From: Tetranychus cinnabarinus
Taxonomy: Eukaryota > Arthropoda > Arachnida > Trombidiformes > Tetranychidae
Assembly (NCBI GenBank): GCA_022266195.1
Contig: WHVY01000005.1
Coordinates: 6,572,001-6,636,000 of the forward strand
Reading direction: 5' to 3'
DNA length: 64,000 nucleotides
The notes under the pieces are model-generated. The model searched no databases. It was not told the DNA's origin and saw only the letters and a program-made list of their open reading frames with translations. Made by a program: the position numbers and the translations under genes. Shown in pieces: positions 58,092 to 64,000 of the stretch. Each line of letters opens with the position of its first letter. The first letter of the stretch is position 1.

Positions 58092-60526
58092 CTACTGGAA
58101 ATCCTGTCCATCACATTTATCTCGACAACTTTTAACTCTTTGAGCACATTTCTGTTTCGCTTGCCACGACTTCATGGTATTTTTGTACTTTTCAAATTCA
58201 TGGCACCAATCAGAATAGATTTTGCGATATTCTGCTTCATTCATGGCTGTACAAGTTTCTGTTAAAGCGGAGAGACAAAAAAAAGGAGAAACAAGAAAAA
58301 TTCAATTAGTTAATCAAGTTACATGACAAACATGAGCTACTTCAACATTTGCTTTTGTCAACTTTTTTGTTTTTAAAACAAAACGTTGCTGATAATTATG
58401 TTTAATACATATTTTCATGTTAACCAAACATTTATCTTAAAAGTTATAATGAGATATAAGATTTAACGTATTTTGTTCAAGAGAAGCGCAAAGTTATTTC
58501 CTTTGGATAATCAAGTCAAGTGAAGATGAGAAGAAAATTTTCAACAGAAGCTTAATGAAAATGAAGAAGAAGAAAAAAAAAGATGAATTTGATGAGGTTG
58601 TGAGAAGAGGAAACATGAGTTCTGAAAGAATCGGAAACAAGCTGGTTATACATAGTTAAAGACAAGGGAATGGGAAGGTTAATATTACATGGGAAGAATA
58701 AGGTTGACCTCGCTCTTGTTTAACTTGAGCTAAGCTACAGTCAATCATCATTTGTCAGGTCATAAATGGCATTCAATAAAAGTGTACAAAAAGATGAACA
58801 AGACTGGTGAAGATGAAAAGATGAAGATGCTGATTATGGATGGCAAAAAACACACTATTAGACAATGAAAGGGAGAAGAAAAAAAGAGACAAACAAGGAA
58901 TGATGATGACAACGATGAAGATGATGAAGATAGAGATGAATATAAAAAATAGTTGAAAAGAAAGAGATTACGATGAGAGAGGAAAGATGATGTGAGAAAG
59001 GTTGAAGACAAGAAAAAGGATCATCACTTGGATAAAAAATGAAAGCCTGGTTGAGACATTTTGCAATCTCTTTTTTCCTTTGATTTTCCCTGTTCAGTGT
59101 TTTTTTTCTATTCACAAGTATCTTGAAAACGATGATTATCATGGATGATAATGGTAAGAGCATGAGATGAAGTAAAGGTCTAAAGGTAATGTCCAGTAGA
59201 GACTGAACCATAAATCTCAATTTTTTGACAAAAAAGTTTACTTTTTTTTGTTATCCAGGTCAATATCATCATTATCAGAATGGTTTTCACACCATTGGAA
59301 CAAATCAAGTAAGATAAAGATGAAGATATAAAGCATTGGTCAGGACAAGAGGAAAATGGACATGAAAGTTGCACTGAATTTTAAGAGTGAAAAGAGGTAA
59401 GTGAAGGAAATAGCAAGGAAAAATGTTGAACAAATCGCTTCACTAGAATTGATTGAAAGACCTTATTTTTCAACATTTTTTTTCTTCTTTACTTTTGCTG
59501 CTTTTGTTTTTCAGCTAAATACAGATTCATTGGAGTTCATCTGATATAAAGCAATATCCAAAATTGGGAAAAAACTTTTTGCTGGTCAACAAAGTGAAAC
59601 AATGAAAGGGAAAGATGAAGATGCAAGAGGAAAGGACAAACATGAAGATGAAAAACTCTTCATTTTCTCAAGACGTTTTTTGACTCTTTTTTGTTCATAC
59701 TTTTGCCTTCTTCATTTTTTAAAGATGAAGTGGAAGAGAGAAGATGATAAAGATGAGAAGTTGTACATTATCTTGTTTAGAGTTTTATAAAACCTTTTTC
59801 TCTTCATCTTATTCATCTTCTTTTCCTTGTTTAAAAAACGTTTTCTTCTTTCAGTGGAAGATGAAGAAAAAACTCATTTCTTATTCAGTTTTTCACTTGA
59901 TTCAATTCAATTTTGCCCTGTTTCCACTTTGCAATCATCTTTATCTTCATCTTCAGGTTGTTGTCATTGAAGGAAAACTTGATAATAAATATATTATGTG
60001 TACATCGAGGATCATGATGATGAATATGTTTTAACAAGTGAAAACAAAATTTTCATCAATTCCATAATCATGGTCCTTTCATCTTCAACATCTTGTGAAT
60101 CAAGAAGAGATGAAAAATATTTGCCTCCATGAAGATAAAGCAATTTAGTTGAAGTAAAATGTAAAGATGGACAAAATGGTTTACTTACTTGCATCAACGG
60201 TAATGTTATGCCGACTAAGTGTGTTTGAGCCTAATTTACACTCGTATCGACCCGATTCACGATCGGTGACTCCAAGGATAACAAGTCCATTATCATTGGT
60301 AACAATAAATTTATCTCGACGAGGGAAAACCTCGAATGGTGTTGACCTTTCATTCCTCGAATGAAACCATTTAATGGGTCCGGATTCACTGATTAACGGT
60401 TCAATGTCCTGATATCGACCAGTACAGGTGAGATGGACACTTTGACCCCAGAACACTTTTTGATCTTTAAAACCAACAGAAGCATCACAAACAGATGGAG
60501 TCGAGTTGGTTACATCTTGCATAAAA
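58092..60526 (-). CDS. Semaphorin-2A-like, last two exons (partial)
   Basis: Exon 60189 to about 60526 encodes an Ig-like C2 domain (VFWGQSVHLTC ... GLVILGVTDRESGRYECKLG ... NITVDA). It splices in frame to 58092-58258, which encodes KTCTAMNEAEYRKIYSDWC, HEFEKYKNTMKSWQAKQ and a basic end before TAG. The YSDWCHEFEKYK tail after an Ig domain is characteristic of secreted semaphorin-2 axon guidance cues of arthropods. The Sema and PSI exons lie beyond the window or in unread intron. The 5' border of the Ig exon (TACAG at 60527-60531) is uncertain. The intron between is 1.9 kb. Confidence 0.78.
58259..60188 (-). other. Intron of the semaphorin-like gene, GAT/GAA-rich
   Basis: Low-complexity GAT, GAA and GATGAA runs (for example 58540-58580, 58890-58960, 59600-59780). 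The open frames on both strands here are products of this composition. Confidence 0.6.
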
Positions 60527-60531
60527 CTGTA

Positions 60532-63500
60532 CATCATTACCAATATTAGTCCATTATCATGATTGTTTCAGGTTTTTTTATATCATTTGGTGGAAGAGGA
60601 GAAGAAGAAGAAATTTTTCATTCCATTTTTTTTCCCATTAAAAGATAATGATGATAAGGATGATAATGGTGATGGAGATGATGTTCCAAGATAGTGAAGT
60701 AGCAGGAGACAGTAAAAGATGGTATCAACATAACATGATCAAGATGAAAGGTAAAACATGGTAAAGAGGTTAAAAGAAGAGAAACGGATGTTAATTAGAA
60801 AAAGTTAATTGTAATTGTAATTGAAAAAAACACCCAAAGAGGTGTAATAACCTGCAATGAGTGAATTAAATTAAAACTTGGAGTTACATGATTATTCCAC
60901 TCTCTTTCACCGACTCTTTACACCCTGGAAACAGATAATTTTCAAGAGGAATTTTTCATTCTCTTTTTTGTGGATTTTTGCAGCAAATTTTTGTTTCCCT
61001 TTTTGATTGTTCCTTTCGCTCTGTTTACCATGGAAAATGTTTCATGTTCATTTGCATTGAATGAAACAACAGACTCTCTCTGGGTGTTAATTTGATGAAG
61101 ATTGAGATTGAGCAAGTTTGATGATGAACATGATTCTACAAGATTAATAGTAGTGATGATGCAAATAATGATAATAGTAATAAGAAAGAATAATAATGAT
61201 GATGATAATGATGATAATTTTGATGATGATGAGGCGATGGCAATAATAGCATTAAATGTTAAATGAAAAGACGAACCGAAAATGGTTCCATGAATGTTCC
61301 TCTTTCAACTCCTCCTTTCCTCCCTTCGATTCTCATGATTCTCATCGTCATCATGTAATACTCACATCCAAATATCATTTATAAATTGATATGGAAATGC
61401 AATATTTTAAGGCGAGTAAAAACTCATTTATTAAACTGCAAGACCAATGGACACAATCATCCATCACTTGAGACATAATAACCAACAGTCGACATCATCA
61501 CAACATTCAACTCTCCTCCTTTACTGACCCAATCTTTCATCATATTTTTCATCGCCATCTTCCTCCTCATCCTCCCCATCATCCTGTAAGAGTATAACAT
61601 TAGCTTGGTTTCATATTAAAGAGTAAAAATTGTTGAACAGTTGAAAGAGTTGCATTCATTTCCGACTTTCATGTCCGTTTGGTTATTAGTACAATTGTAA
61701 TATTAAACAGAGGATAAATGATGAGAAAAGATTGTTGATGAGAAAGGCAGAGTTGATCAAAACGGAAGATGAAGCAAAAGAGCAACTTTTAACTAAACCT
61801 TGAAAGTAACTCAAACATTTAGTTAATATTAAGAGAAAAAAATATTCCGATCAATGTTAAGAATCTGTATGATGAAGGGAGGTGGAAAAGAGCGAGAAAA
61901 GTGTGAAATTTCAACATGAAAATGTTGTTCATTGTAAGCCAAGTGCGAAATGAAAAAAATGAGGAAAAAATGTTTGAAAGCAATCATGTAAAACTATTTT
62001 CGTATGGAAATGTGTGACTGATTTGCTTCTCCATTTCTTGTGGATAAGCTTTTCCAATGTTATATGACATACCAAGTGTTGACAGGTTTTTGAATGATTT
62101 GTCGACTCTTTCTTCATTCCCTACTCGACAAATGAAAATATGAAATATGAAAAAAAAGTAAAGTTTCCTAAAGTAATCAATATTTTTGGTGAACAAGAAG
62201 AAAAAAAGTTGAACCTTAATATACAAAGTAATACAAAGTGTTTGATAGTTATAATGAAATGTGGGACAAACTTTGGGTTCACTTTGCAAAGTAGAAAATG
62301 TTTAAACGGAAATGCGTTTCAATTTTGTCATTTCTTGGGCAAACCAATTCTGATTTGGAAATGATAAAAACAGGAGATTATGCCAATGAGAATGATTATG
62401 ATGAAGGATGATCATGTTGATGGCAAGGCGGACTTTAAATGGACTCATAGTTTTGTGTCAAAGTGTTTACCAGAAAAGAAAGTTAACTTTTTTTCATGGT
62501 TACTGTTATTGTTGTAAAAAGCCATTTAAATCAACTGTTAGAGTGAACATGAAATTTGCATATCTACAGGGTAATGTTGAAAGAGCATTTGCTTGTGGAG
62601 TGTATTTTGGTGGAGATGATAATGAAGCTAACAGGAAAGATGATGATGAACCTTTTATTCATCTGTTCATCAAAACTCATCCTCTGATGGAGAAGAAGAA
62701 AGTTGATCAAAGTCACTGATAACTTGTTCCGCCAAGTGTCCTAAGAGTGTTTAGATTTAAACTACACCTTAAACCATAGTTACAAAGTACATGAGAATCA
62801 TAAATAAAGGGAGGAAACTCATCTTCATCTTCATCATCATTATTCTCATTTGTATTGAGATGAGTCTTGATATATGCAAAGCAATTTGATTTATTCTTTC
62901 TTCTCTTCTTCTTCTTTCACTTTTTATCTTATTTCGATTGAAAATGATGATGAGGAGGAGGACGAAGTTGCTTATTGTCAAGTGTAAAGTGAATTTTACC
63001 TTAAAATGCAATTCAATTGAAAACTTTTGCCTCAGATCTCATCATCATTTCAATACGTCAACAATATCGTCCTGCATCATCATCATTATCATCATCATTT
63101 CTCCTTTTCTGCTCTTCTTCTTTTTTTCATGTTAATAAATTTTCCTCTTTACAATAGCATTTCAATAGCTATTCAATTTTAACAAGGACAAACAGGTTAA
63201 GCAATTTAATTTGAGTGGTTAGCAATTTAAAATTGACAGTACAATTTAAACATTATATATTGGTAAAGGCCAACAATCAAGTGAAACAAGATTCAATGAG
63301 TTGTTTATTGCTGGATCAATGTTGATGTTTAAAAAGGTAATGAAAATGGATTGGGAAAAGGGAACCAAATTGATTATTAATTTGTATAATCAAAACATTT
63401 CTCAACCAATTAATTAATCCAACTGACAACTTATTTATCTTTAACATCTCAAGTATTTTAAATGTTTAACTTATCATCATCATCACATAATTTAAAGTGA

Positions 63501-64000
63501 ATTGATTAAGTCAAGGCAGCAAAGGTAAAAATGGGTTTACATTAATTTACAGTTGTGCCAATGAATGGTAATTAAAAACAATTGTAATTGAACCTTGAGG
63601 CTAAAGTTAATGAATGAAGATGGCGATCATGAGTAAAGATGGAAATGCAAAGGCATTTTCTGTTGAGCTAATTTTCCATTTCAACTTGTTTATTGTTGGT
63701 AATCAAGATGCTCATGGTGTGAGATTGCAATTGCAAAATTGCCATTTAATTTTTGATACTTTTGTTGACAAGTTGCACCGGGTTCAGTCATTGAATAGAC
63801 ACTCTTTTTCCGTTCACTTTATCCACAAGGAATTACAACCAATCAAGAGGATTGTCAGATTTAAAAGGTGATGAGAAATTCATTCTCATCTTTCGCCATC
63901 TTCATCTTTCTTCCGCAATTCACATTTAATTAACAAGAGATTTACTTGCTATTTTCAATCTTTAATTAACGCCCGTTGAGAGCAGTTTTTCAAGTTTCAA
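60532..64000. repeat. Low-complexity GAT-rich DNA, probably upstream intron
   Basis: Runs of GATGAT and TCATCATCA at 60645-60680, 61140-61235, 62820-62850 and 63050-63100. No exon recognised. It likely lies between the Ig exon and earlier semaphorin exons (inference). Confidence 0.5.

Noticed and set aside
58760..59220. Overlapping Ser/Phe/Leu-rich minus frames
   Set aside because: Produced by GAT/GAA low-complexity DNA in the intron; overlapping frames with no motif.
61140..61235. Possible satellite or CRISPR-like array
   Set aside because: Simple GAT/AAT repeats without regular spacers; eukaryotic low-complexity sequence.
62408..62719. 103-codon plus frame MIMLMARRTLNGL
   Set aside because: No recognised domain; sits in GAT-rich DNA near the semaphorin exons and has no supporting splice pattern.

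Overview
The window looks like nuclear DNA of a spider mite (Tetranychus-like acariform mite). This is inferred from AT-rich DNA, short GT-AG introns, an intronless legumain, papain-family proteases, cystatins and tandem ApoD-like lipocalins lying together, plus conserved animal single-copy genes. No tRNA, rRNA or CRISPR was seen.

The left part (1-41 kb) is an accessory cluster shaped by duplication. It holds seven secreted lipocalin copies: L1 runs off the left edge, L2 and L4 are intact on minus, L3 is a truncated pseudogene, L5 and L6 are on plus, and L7 is minus and C-terminally truncated. It also holds two cathepsin L-like genes (17589-18860 minus; 37871-39097 plus) and one cathepsin pseudogene (4138-5090), one legumain (15417-16748), and three cystatin-like genes (23850, 26824, 34836) of which only one keeps an intact two-exon structure. 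A divergent cathepsin/lipocalin pair occurs twice in inverted orientation. A PAK1IP1-like WD40 gene also occurs twice, each with a phosphoglucomutase (PGM) neighbour tail to tail. PGM is intact only beside the second copy (42259-44325) and is otherwise left as scattered remnants.

Mobile DNA in this part includes a family of palindromic elements with CAAGGG...CCCTTG ends and 3-bp target duplications (7273-8157, 12524-13071, 25035-25746). There is also a 2.66-kb near-perfect hairpin element with about 1.2-kb arms (29619-32282), a smaller palindrome (33635-34041) and a Tc1/mariner remnant (about 1502-2142). One CAAGGG element sits 3 nt from a splice acceptor of L3. Another interrupts a decayed coding sequence of unknown origin.

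The right part (42-64 kb) is ordinary housekeeping sequence: PGM (minus), BSDC1-like (plus), homogentisate 1,2-dioxygenase (plus), RBM8A/Y14 (minus, convergent with it), a multi-zinc-finger protein with a CXXC domain (minus), and the last two exons of a semaphorin-2A-like gene (minus) with long GAT-rich introns. The protease, cystatin and lipocalin cluster suggests a digestive or feeding gene battery. That is inference from families and clustering; the sequence does not show tissue.
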